From: Gnetum montanum
Lineage: Eukaryota > Streptophyta > Gnetopsida > Gnetales > Gnetaceae
Direction: 5' to 3'
NCBI GenBank assembly: GCA_015680685.1
Contig: MNCI01009010.1
Location: 106,994-151,489 of the forward strand
DNA length: 44,496 nucleotides
Under the pieces are notes generated by a model. The model was not told the DNA's origin. It saw only the letters and a list, made by a program, of their open reading frames with translations, and ran no database searches. Of this stretch, positions 34,994 through 44,059 are shown piece after piece (positions within the stretch are counted from its first letter, which is position 1; the number at the start of each line of letters is the position of its first letter). Made by a program: the position numbers and the translations under genes.

Positions 34994-35926
34994 TGATGAG
35001 CAGCCAGTACCCCCTACACCCAACTGTATGAATTACAAGTGTTCATGTGCAACCTGATTGAATTCCATGGATGAAACTAGTTGTGCATCTAGATCGTTAA
35101 GCATTGATCATAGTTCACTATCTTCCCACTTGGGGTAGTGGTAGCTTTATAATGTATGGTTTAGTCCAAAGTGAGGCATATGATGGTTGATGTTGTTGTG
35201 GCTTTATGCTACTCCTAATGATAATAAAGAAATTAATTATTTAATCTAATTAATAGCAGCAAGATAACTACTAAACTAGCCTACGAACTATGAGTGTCCA
35301 TTTCCAACTTGTTGTACACATCTTGAACTCATGTATCCACTACTAGGCTTACCAAGTGTTATGCTACTAGGAGAACCAAGCAATAATGCTACTAGGATTA
35401 CTAAGAAAATATGTGTTTATGCTTGAACTGATCATACTCATTCCATCGATTGATTAATGTGCATGGAAATATCAATATTAACTACATACATGAATTTAAA
35501 GTACATTAATGTAAATTTAATCTAAGTCAAAGTGCTGCAATGAATATGAATCAATCTCCATCTTATTGTCATTCATGGAATTTCTCTAGGTACATTACCA
35601 CTCGAATAAGACATTGTACAACTGACTCAAATCCACACTACGAGCACTCACTAACTATTCTCTAAGACTACAAAATAAAACTTCAAGGGTTTGACTACTC
35701 TATTAACAAAAGAATTCCAAATACACAGTGAGAGCATGCATACTTATAGGCAAAACACACACTACATTGACACATGCATTGATGGGATTGCGTTGATGCA
35801 GTTGCAATATCACACCTATGACATTGTAAATGTGATGTAGCAGCCAACTAAGACGCATCGATAAGAATGCTACAATGCAAATGCAATGTAGCATCTATGA
35901 TATCTTAGCCAACTGATGCTTCATCA
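34994..35926 (-). repeat. E3 3' LTR (933 bp)
   Basis: Plus-orientation ends TGATGAGCAGCC and GATGCTTCATCA. Minus TATA-like CCTATAAGTA at 35741-35750. Right of it lies a palindrome-rich U3 (TGATGCAGTTGCAATATCA, GACGCATCGATAAG, ATGCAAATGCAAT). Confidence 0.92.
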
Positions 35927-35940
35927 TACCTCCACAATTG
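35927..35940 (-). promoter_or_regulatory. E3 polypurine tract
   Basis: Minus strand CAATTGTGGAGGTA just before TGATGAAGC; followed leftwards by the LTR. Equivalent to E2 24010-24020 (shared following wording ACTAAA...AAACTCATCC). Confidence 0.75.
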
Positions 35941-37356
35941 ACTAAAAACTCATCCTTGAGTTAACAAGATAGGATTGAGCTTTCTTTACAAAAAATTAGG
36001 AAAATATGGGATTACTAACTAATGCTAACTATTGACTAACACTAAGTGTAGCATTATAAAATTTTATTTGAATGGATGAATTACCAAATGACAAAATGAA
36101 AAATGACTATATAGACATTGAAGATTACAAAATTTCTAGAGGCCTTCAAAAATTCGCTGAAGATGATTCTTCTTACTGTTGCTAAATTTCATAGACTTCC
36201 AACCTTGATTATTATGTTGATGCTTCTCTAGTTATGCAAAACATTCTTGAAGGATGGGCTAAAATTTCTTCTCATCATCCCACAGATTTAGCAATCATGT
36301 GATGTTTGAGCCATTATCCTATATGTGCTATTATTTGTCCATGGGCATATCCTCTGTTGTCCCTATCTTGGCTTCATTTCCATGCATGGAAAAAGACCTT
36401 TTTCCTTAGGCATCCCTTTTAGCATCACCTACAGTCACCAAAGGATCAACATTAGTTTTGGTAAATGTTCCTTAATAATAAACCCTTTTTGAATCCCTTA
36501 GTTTGCATTTAAGTATAAGGTGATGAAAACATACTATGCCTTAGGCTATGAGGTACCTAAAATCATCAAGTTGTTGACATTTATTTAATCAATTACTATT
36601 AGTTACCATAATGTTCAAAAATAATATGTTAGAAAAATTTCAAAGGAACATTTCTAGTGCCCATGACTAACAAGTGTAACTCTGGTAGCACACAAGTTTT
36701 TAAATAAGGAAAACCAAAGGTCCAATGTAGAAGATGGCCAAGAAATATTGAGCTTGAAGTATATTTTAATAGAAAAGTACAAAAAAAGTAAAAAGTAATT
36801 GAAAGGGATGAGAAGTAGTCCCAAGATTATGCATAAATTCAGAGAAGCCATCAATGATGTTATAGAAGATGTGAAGATCAGTACAAAGCCATGATAAAAA
36901 AAACTTATGCAAGTGGGTCCTCCCCAAAGCAAGTTCTTGCCATAATAACCATTTCTATAGATGTCTGTGAGCATCTTAGAAGTTAAATGTATATCATACC
37001 TTTGTTCCAAACAACACACAACTGCCTTGGTTGGGATTTTGCACTATACTTTACAAAACCATCAGACTCATAATCGCATGCAGTAGTGAGGCGAATAATG
37101 GGATGAGAAGGGATTGTAGAGATCAGGATGTAAGGTACTTGACCATGTCTACAATAGGTTCTTATGACAAATGTGATTAAAATGATCAACATACCTATCT
37201 ATTTAAGCTCAAACCAAGTCCATACCATGAACAGTGACCTTGAATTGATGTATTCCTTTTTGCCAACCATCATGAGTCTACAACCACCACAAAGAACAAC
37301 CATCACTCTAAAAAGAGAAGAAAAGAGAAGAAGAAATGAAGGGCCTTAGTTATAGG

Positions 37357-37446
37357 AAGCCTTCAAGCATGGGTAACATGTCTTTCTAGCCCCATAACCA
37401 NAAAGCCTTCAAGCATGGGTAACATGTCTTTCTAGCCCCATAACCA
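37357..37446. other. 44-bp exact duplication around a single N (assembly join)
   Basis: 37357-37400 and 37403-37446 are identical, separated by N at 37401 and one A. In DNA this old an exact duplicate touching an N most likely marks two contig ends joined without merging their overlap. Confidence 0.85.
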
Positions 37447-37499
37447 ATGCTTGTAACCCAGTATTATGTCTAAGAGATATGCTTTGAATTCCCATTCTT

Positions 37500-37552
37500 G
37501 TTTTTTTTTTTTCATTTTATATTTTATTTATTTATTTATTTATTTTATATTT
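37500..37552. repeat. Poly-T and (TTTA)n microsatellite
   Basis: A T-run followed by five or more TTTA units. Confidence 0.9.
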
Positions 37553-38379
37553 TTTGAAATGGAAACCACATATGCAAAGACATAGCTTTCTATTATGGAC
37601 AAGGAGGAGTGATGATACACTCCACAAGGAGTCATAAACCACATGAAGAAAGTCAAGAAGAGAACCCAACAAATCTCCTTAAGGTCACACCCTTTGCCAT
37701 TTCCATTTGGTCATTCCCTCTTTCTTCAACATACAATCATCATTCATTAATTTTAGTTTCATAAAAGAAGAACAAAATTTCTTTCATGAAAAAGCCCTTT
37801 TATTCAAAGAACTAGAGGGATGGATGAGGTGGTCTCACTTCTCTACACAACTACTTACCCAATCATCTTAATAGCATAGCACAAAATCCCAACACATAGC
37901 ATTTAATTTTGCATCATGACTTGGAAATATTATTAACAAAAACATTAAACATAAAGAAAATGACGTAAGAAAAGAGAAAATTATAAAGAAATTACAAAAA
38001 ATGGAAAATATATTAAGAATTAGAAAATATTGAAATAAATGGAAAAATGATAAAAAATTGTAAAACAAAAAAGTGAAAAGCACTTATTAGTTCTTAAACC
38101 AAGATGGGGCATCTCCCCCTTGACTAAACTTATGGCCACACATTTGGGAGATGGACCACACAATCCCCTAGTTGTACACCACTAACTTCCCATCTATCAC
38201 CATTACTAATTTAATTATTTACATGGTAGCACATTGAACATTGGTGATAATCTTATTTGGATCATTCGGAGATGTATCTTCAACTAGACTTGAAGGTATT
38301 TCTATTTTAGGGGATCTAGATGTGCTTACTTCTTTTTCTTGATTTTCTACTTTAATTCCAAGGCCTGTGTGTTTAACAT

Positions 38380-39570
38380 CCCTTTCAATGTATAATCTAA
38401 GTTTAAGATATCTATGTCCAAGTCCTCTATTTGGTTTGTTTTCTTAAGTTTATAACTAATAAGTGAATCAAATGTTTCCATGCATCTTTGAAATAGTTTA
38501 ATATTCTCATTTTCAAGTCACTAGGTGTCTTCTAGTTTAGTGGCTACTACATAAACTTGTTTCCATGCTTCGTTTGATTATGAAGCCCATCTATGATGTG
38601 GAAAAGTTACTCTTTTTGAGAGAAATCATGACTAAGACGTCTAAGTAGTAGCTAATAGTATCTATCCAAGGCCACGTCCAAGGGTTCATGATTTTCTTGC
38701 TTCCACCCTTGGATTTTTTTTCTTAGGTTGGACACTCTTGCATATGTTTTGTATTTTTTGTTGAAGAGTTCCAACATTGTGGACCATTAGTGAATGGAAT
38801 CTAATTCCAATGATCTATACCAACATTCAGCTTCATCTATGAGTGTCCTAAGAAAGAGCTTAAGCTTTTACCACTTACATTCAATATTTTGAAAGGCACA
38901 AGCATCATGGAAGGCTTGTAAGTGATGTTGTTGATAAAATTATAGCCTTTCCTAAATTTAGGAATGTTGTCCATATCAAGCCAATTGATGTGGCTATCCC
39001 TTTCATGCCTTTGGGGTATTATAACTTCCTCCCTAATCTATGTCAAGCCCCTAGTAACCAATAAGGGTTCATTAATATTAGATATATCATGGTGATAATC
39101 TCTATTTTTATTTATTTGATCATGATGATCTTGTTTATGTTTATTTTGATGTCTTTGATTGTGTCCTTGGGTTTGATTTCTATCTTTATCTTGACCCTTT
39201 AGTGAAGCTCTATCTTTATACCTACGTTCATCTTCGTCAAAACTAGACGTTGAAGAAGAAGAGGAAGATGGGAAATAAGGAGAATTTCCATGGCTCCTAT
39301 ATCTTCCCCCATGGTCCCTTGATCTATCTTTTCTAACTTTAAAGGAGGTTATAGGCCTTTAGGCCCTCCTTGTTTTGGGAGTTACTCCATCTCTTCTAGA
39401 ATTTTCTGTACCAATTGAACATAGTATTTGCATGTAGTACAGGTCAAATGAGCATATGAAATCCCTGCTTGAGGTTGGTCACTCCAATTCTCTTCAATAT
39501 AGGACCTACCGTTTCTCCTATAAGTGTTTCCATCATACGATGCATTATTGGTCCTATGTAAAGAAGACAT
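38380..39570 (-). pseudogene. E3 gag, decayed
   Basis: The start codon is at 39570: MSSLHRTNNASYDGNTYRRN opens a 62-codon frame. An arginine/serine/acid-rich stretch follows (39180-39350), then the gag core at about 38580-38960: FHDACAFQNIE, KLKLFLRTLIDEAECWYRSL, MLELFNKKYKTYARVSNLRK, EPLDVALDRYY and FHIIDGLHNQ. Stops and one or more frame changes break it. The core is a Ty3/gypsy retrotransposon gag and is the cleanest template for E0 gag. No zinc knuckle or protease seen. Confidence 0.87.
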
Positions 39571-39671
39571 GTTTTTAATATGTGTGACTTAAAATATTAA
39601 TATTTTCTAAAAGATAAATCGTTAATATCTTTATAAGGATCATTTATAATATAACTAACCTAGATAACTAG

Positions 39672-39695
39672 CACCATCCCTGGCAATGGTGCCAA
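39672..39695 (-). promoter_or_regulatory. E3 primer-binding site, tRNA-Asp type
   Basis: Minus strand TTGGCACCATTGCCAGGGAT directly after the LTR end; the closest of the four sites here to the tRNA-Asp complement. Confidence 0.88.
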
Positions 39696-40686
39696 TGATG
39701 AGCAGCAAGTACCCCCTATGCCTAACCATACAAATTACAAGTGTTCATGCACAACCTAATCCAATTCCATGGATGGAACTAGTTGTGCATCTAGATCATT
39801 AAGCATTGATCACAGTTTGTTGTATTCCCACTTCTACTAGTGGTAGCTTTGTCACGTATGGTTTAGTCTAAAGTGAGGCATATGATGGTTGATGTTGTTG
39901 CAGTTTTATGCTAAGCTTAATGATAATGAAGAAATTAATTATTTAATCTAATTAACAATAGAAAGATAAATGCCAAACTAGCTTATGAAAGGTGAGTGTC
40001 CATTCCCAACTTGTCTTACATGTTCTAAACTCACATATCCACTACTGGTATTACCAAATGTTCTACTACTAGGCAAACCAAGCAATAATGCTACTGGGAT
40101 TACTAAGTGAATACGTGTTTACGCTTGAAACTAGTCGTGCTCATTCCATCAATTGATTAATGTACATGGAAATATAAATATTAACTACATACATGAATTT
40201 AAAGTGCAATAAAGAGAATTTAATCTAAGTCAAAGTACTACAATGGATAGGAATCAATCTCAATCTTATTATCGTTCATGGACTGTGTCCAAGTACATTT
40301 CCACTTGAATAAGATGCCATGCAACTAATTCAAATCCACACTACAAGCACTCACTAACTGTTCTCTAAGACTACAAAATAAAACCAGAAGGGTTCAGCTA
40401 CTCTATCAACAAAAAAATGCTAAATACACGATATGAGCATGCGTATTTATAAGCAATAACACACACTACATCAACACATGCATCAATAGGATTGCATCAA
40501 CATGTATGCATCAACAAGGCTACATCGATGCGTACCCATTGATGCAATTGTGACATCGCATCTACAAAATTGTAGATGTGATGTAGCATGTACGATGTAG
40601 CAACCAACTAAGATGCACCAATAGGGATGCTATAATGCATATGCAATGTAGCATCTACAATATCTCAATGAACTAATGTTGCATCA
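39696..40686 (-). repeat. E3 5' LTR (991 bp)
   Basis: Plus-orientation ends TGATGAGCAGCAAG and GTTGCATCA. Minus TATA CTTATAAATACG near 40443-40454. The U3 array at about 40470-40670 has more GATGCATC/ACATCGATGC-type copies than the 3' LTR, which explains most of the 58-bp length difference. Confidence 0.92.
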
Positions 40687-40691
40687 ACATA

Positions 40692-40733
40692 GAATGTTAG
40701 AAATATTAGATGGTGAATTTTTATTGTTCATCA
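40692..40733 (-). repeat. E0 5' LTR, remaining U3 end
   Basis: After the E3 target duplication the sequence continues to TTGTTCATCA, the same TCATCA terminus (minus TGATGA) as E2 and E3. It completes the interrupted E0 LTR. Confidence 0.65.
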
Positions 40734-41123
40734 TAAGGCCAAATTCCCAACATTAAATCTTATTCACCAAAGTCACTGAATTAGAAAGCTTTATCAAAGG
40801 ACATATATTGAAAGAAAAATCCTTTAAGATCATTATATTCTTGTTACTAATCATAAATTAAACTTTCCAATTTTCTTTTGATATTTCTTCAACAAATCTA
40901 ATTTTTTAAATGGATCTGATATTTCTACAGCAAATTTGATTTTTTTGAGCATATCTTATTTCTTTTCTCTCTAATTTTTCTCAAGCAAATTTTATTCCTC
41001 TAAGATTTTCCTATGGAAAATTCTATATTACTCCCAACCTTTTCAACCAATGTTGAAATTTTCTCTTTTATCAATGCATACATTTTTGTTAATCCTCAAA
41101 ATGTAGATTTACAAGTTGATAAG
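40734..41123. other. Unassigned sequence between two LTR elements
   Basis: T-rich, with a loose repeat (CAAATCTAATTTTTTAAATG / CAAATTTGATTTTTTTGAGC at about 40893 and 40935). No gene seen. Confidence 0.4.
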
Positions 41124-41144
41124 TGATGAAACATTAATAAGATA

Positions 41145-41161
41145 GGCTACATGATGTAGCC
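41145..41161 (+). promoter_or_regulatory. U3 palindrome GGCTACATGATGTAGCC
   Basis: Perfect 8-bp arms around one G, 42 bases upstream of the TATA box. Confidence 0.8.
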
Positions 41162-41202
41162 TTGTCAATGTATCTCCATCAACACATGCTAGGATCATTG
41201 CC

Positions 41203-41210
41203 TATATAAA
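41203..41210 (+). promoter_or_regulatory. TATA box of the plus-strand LTR
   Basis: TATATAAA, 80 bp into the LTR. Confidence 0.75.
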
Positions 41211-41986
41211 TTCATGTATTCCTTACATTTATGGCACATTTCAATCATAGCCTTAGCTGAACTCTTACAGTTTCTTCTCTCTAGAGTTAGAATATTTTCC
41301 CTCTGATTACTTGTATTATGGATCTAAGAGATTGTACATAGTTTTATTTGAATGTCCTTGTACTCAAACACATTGGCATGACAACAATAAAATAAAGATT
41401 TCCTATATCTATTGCAACACTTAGAATAGCTTAACTTTATGTTTATGTGCCTTAATTTACTTGCATTTTCCATTACTACCTATCATTAAGTAATTAATAT
41501 TATTAATGTTATTAATCATAAACACGTGAGTACACCACTTCAAGCATAATGTGTTAATGCTTAGTAATCCTAACAGTGGATATTTTGTACACCCAATAAT
41601 AGCTACTTGGTAACCCAGTAGTCTTAACACTAGTTTGGGATGTGTATGGCAAATGGGAACAGTTACTCCACATTAAAATAGTAAGTTACTAAGTTAGCTA
41701 ATTAATAGGAAATTAATTTTTAAACCTTTATCTGATCATCTAACAGTTAGGATAAAAATATCTTAAAATAATGAAAAAAATATACATCATGCATCTTAAC
41801 CACACTTAATCATACATATGGATAATACACAAGTGTGAGTTAGGAAGACAACAATCTTGCAACTACACAATTCACTATTTAAGAATATTGGCCACTTAAA
41901 TAACTAAGTCTATGAAGTTTGACCAAATTGCTAGTGAACACTTCTGATTCATATGGTTGGGCATAGGGGATACCTACTACTTATCA

Positions 41987-42008
41987 TTGGCATCATTCCC
42001 AAGGACTT
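41987..42008 (+). promoter_or_regulatory. Primer-binding site, tRNA-Asp type
   Basis: TTGGCATCATTCCCAAGGAC immediately after the LTR, matching the E2, E3 and E0 sites in position and wording. Confidence 0.8.
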
Positions 42009-42141
42009 ATTTTTGCTAAGTAGGCAAAATATTATTAACTAGTGAATTCATACATAAGCATTGTGAGGAGAACATAACAGCATATCTCTCATAATAATAA
42101 TAATAACACTATCCTAAGGCACACTTACGTTTCTTTTTTAT

Positions 42142-42234
42142 ATGGCTTCTACTCACAAGAATGAATCTCTACTGCATGATGACAAAAACAATAGGCACCA
42201 AAAGAGGATGCAAAGAATCAATGAGAAACCTTAA
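42142..42234 (+). pseudogene. gag start of the plus-strand element, truncated
   Basis: A 30-codon frame, MASTHKNESLLHDDKNNRHQ and ten more residues, begins 155 bases after the PBS. It resembles the E3 gag start (MSSLHRTNNASYDGN) in position and character. It stops at TAA and gag sequence is then lost, apparently because other DNA follows from about 42300. A short TAA/ATA microsatellite lies at 42092-42109. Confidence 0.5.
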
Positions 42235-42296
42235 CATTTGAAAGTCGTGTACACCCATCCAAATAACTATTATCTAAAATTTACCTTGATCCTTCA

Positions 42297-42970
42297 TTAG
42301 TATGAGTAGCGACAATGGAGAGATATAGATAATAGCATTGTGTTACCTCCTGATTGATCCATTCCTGCCATGCTCATGACCCAATTTATGAGGTTGGGTA
42401 TTGAAATAGTCAGGCCTAACAGTGAAAGCACAAAGTAAGTTTCTTTGAAATACCAACTCAAAAAAGCATAGCTTTGAAAAGATAAATGCATGAAGGTCCA
42501 ATATAAAGCCTCCAAAGGTAAACAAATCCTAACATCATTATTCTTACAGCTCTTAATCAAGCTCTCTTTCTCTTTTTCTCTCACGAATGCAACAAATAAT
42601 AATTGAGAAACTTAAGCACAAAGCAAAGAATAATAGAGAAACTTAAGCACAAGCTAGAAAGCTTTATTGAAAACTGAACCTCAAACAACTTTACAAGGAC
42701 TTAAGGAATACTTCTCAAGGGATGCTTTAGAAATGAGCTATGCACTTCTATCTCTAGATGCCTCTTGAGGTTATCTCTTAAGGTTCTTATATAGAGTCAA
42801 AGAGCTAATAGAAGGCTTGCAACAAAAAGATAATGTTGACATAGTGCATCAAGCTCTTTACATAAGGACCATACATGTGGTCAATAGTACACTACTAAAG
42901 CTATCCACTACCTATGTACCATAAAAAGTGGATCTTGACACACCACCCACTATCTTCAAATGTATTGTCA
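42297..42970 (-). promoter_or_regulatory. Minus-strand promoter/leader region, pararetrovirus intergenic or LTR-like
   Basis: On the minus strand TATATAAG stands at 42786-42793 and AATAAA at 42663-42668, about 120 bases downstream, so a transcript started at this TATA would meet a poly(A) signal early. That layout is known from caulimovirid intergenic regions and from LTRs. An LTR reading is also possible: minus-strand GATAGTGGGTGG then TGTGTCAAGATCC near 42952 could be a PPT and LTR start. No second LTR copy is seen. A 95-codon minus frame (42297-42584) follows downstream and is unrecognised. Confidence 0.45.
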
Positions 42971-43699
42971 AACTAACCATGGCTATTAGAAGATGATTCT
43001 TCATGTTCATTTTCCTCCCATCGTGTCAATGGAATTTCACACATGATGTACAAGCCATGATCGCTAACATATGGGTCCAACAGGTAAAGCCATGGGAGCA
43101 TAATATTGTCTATATTTTGAGCCCAACACACTTATTTATAGTATAAATATCATTATAATAGTCATAATAATATGGTGGCATATTGGACCTTTTATGAGTA
43201 ATATTCATACAAAGGTACCAAAACAATGGTTCACCATATTGTCATTCATAGAATTCCCTTGCCAAGAGATTGGAGTAGAAATTATAACCATTACTATTAT
43301 TAGTAGTATTCTTTAAATTAGTTAGAGATCCTTGTGGGAAATGAGATGGTTGGTGCCCATAAGAGTTCCACTAATCTCTAAAAGCAAGGTTTGGTCTATC
43401 CCATACATCCAAGATTACTTGGAAAACATGAAAAGTGGTACAAAAATTATGTAATGGCCAAGTGCATCAAGTAAGCTTAAGTTCTAGTGTAATAGCCAAA
43501 TTAAACAACTTTACCATTGTCAGCATATTATACCAAGAAAGTTCTTGAATTTAACTAAGCTAATCCTATGAGTAGAACGTCTGTACCATCCTTCATGTTG
43601 AAGTATAGCTATTAATGAAACTCACAGGTTAAGAAATCAACAAGAGAATTATTTTAACCAAGAATATATTCACAAAAAAATCAAAATTAGATAACCATA
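42971..43699 (-). pseudogene. Decayed coding tail downstream of the RNase H
   Basis: Minus-strand pieces are protein-like but unassigned: NSYGHQPSHFPQGSLTN, MPPYYYDYYNDIYT, and LTRWEENEHEESSSNSHG near 43000. They lie between the RNase H fragment and the promoter-like region, where the end of a viral or retroelement polyprotein would be. Frame changes and stops throughout. Confidence 0.4.
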
Positions 43700-44040
43700 G
43701 TAACCATCTAATTAATCTTTTATGAGCTAGTTTACTAGTAGTCTTGGAATTTCAAAAACTATAAAAAATTTTAAATCACTTCATACTATAAATCTTTCAT
43801 TTTGAACAAATAATCTAAAATTTTTGATAACCTTAATTATAGCTAGTAATTCTTTATGTGTGCTATGATAGTTTTTTTGAGCTTGCTTAAATTTTCCTAA
43901 ACCATATCTACACACATATTCTTTATTATTATCCTTCTCTTTGAAGATAGCACCCCATTATTTATCAAAGGCATCTATCTTAATAATCTTTAATCCTATC
44001 CCAAGAATTTGTAGCTTGGAAAGGTGTTAGCATTTTTCTT
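43700..44040 (-). pseudogene. RNase H fragment, endogenous pararetrovirus (Caulimoviridae)-like
   Basis: One minus-strand frame carries the RNase H order: KIIKIDAFDK*WGAIF (first catalytic D, W replaced or followed by a stop), CRYGLGKFKQAQKNYHSTHK, ELLAIIKVIKNFRLF (conserved E), FIV*SDLKFF, and in another frame RLIRWLLWLSNFD. The CRY..G.FK.A..NYH wording and the WLSNFD end are closer to caulimovirid RNase H than to the gypsy RNases H elsewhere in this window. Stops and a frame change show it is an old broken copy. The RT itself is absent: the sequence breaks at 44059, where an LTR begins. A Ty3/gypsy origin is the alternative. Confidence 0.6.
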
Positions 44041-44059
44041 TTATCCTTTTGATAGTAGC

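Larger units (their letters stand above)
35941..38100. other. E3 internal region, no gene recognised
   Basis: Partly collinear with E2 24020-27000. It holds an assembly artefact (37357-37446), a TTTA microsatellite (37500-37552) and an A-rich stretch (37930-38080). Open frames such as 36654-37019 (minus, 121 codons, hydrophobic) show no known domain. Confidence 0.5.
34994..40686 (-). mobile_element. E3: complete gag-only Ty3/gypsy LTR element, TSD ACATG/ACATA
   Basis: LTRs of 933 bp (34994-35926) and 991 bp (39696-40686), PPT beside the left, PBS beside the right, gag 38380-39570, all on the minus strand. The flanking 5-mers ACATG (34989-34993) and ACATA (40687-40691) differ by one base. It has inserted into the U3 of the E0 5' LTR. 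As in E2, no pol domain is visible in the 2.4 kb between gag and 3' LTR. LTR copies differ by roughly one base in eight by eye. Confidence 0.9.
17890..40733 (-). mobile_element. E0: old minus-strand gag-carrying Ty3/gypsy element, host of the nest
   Basis: This is the outermost element of the nest. Its pieces are collinear with the complete relative E3 (34994-40686): gag tail (17890-18133), gag core (19066-20528), gag N-terminal arginine-rich part (30190-30740), leader and PBS (34023-34180), and 5' LTR (34181-34993 plus 40692-40733). Gag sequence left of 20528 resumes right of 30190, proving E1 split one gag. The leader before the PBS matches E3 at 39575-39695. The 3' LTR and left border were not found, so 17890 is only the leftmost recognised gag. 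Confidence 0.75.
41124..41986 (+). repeat. 5' LTR of a plus-strand gypsy element (863 bp)
   Basis: Starts TGATGAAACATT and ends CTACTTATCA, directly followed by a PBS. Its end (GGTTGGGCATAGGGGATACC) is the reverse of the E3 LTR start, and the wording CTACTTGGTAACCCAGTAG is shared, so it is the same family in the opposite orientation. A 17-bp perfect palindrome (41145-41161) and TATATAAA (41203-41210) are in its U3. Confidence 0.88.

Noticed and set aside
36654-37019. 121-codon hydrophobic minus-strand frame in E3
   Set aside because: No homologous frame in the collinear part of E2 and no motif; T-rich composition explains it.
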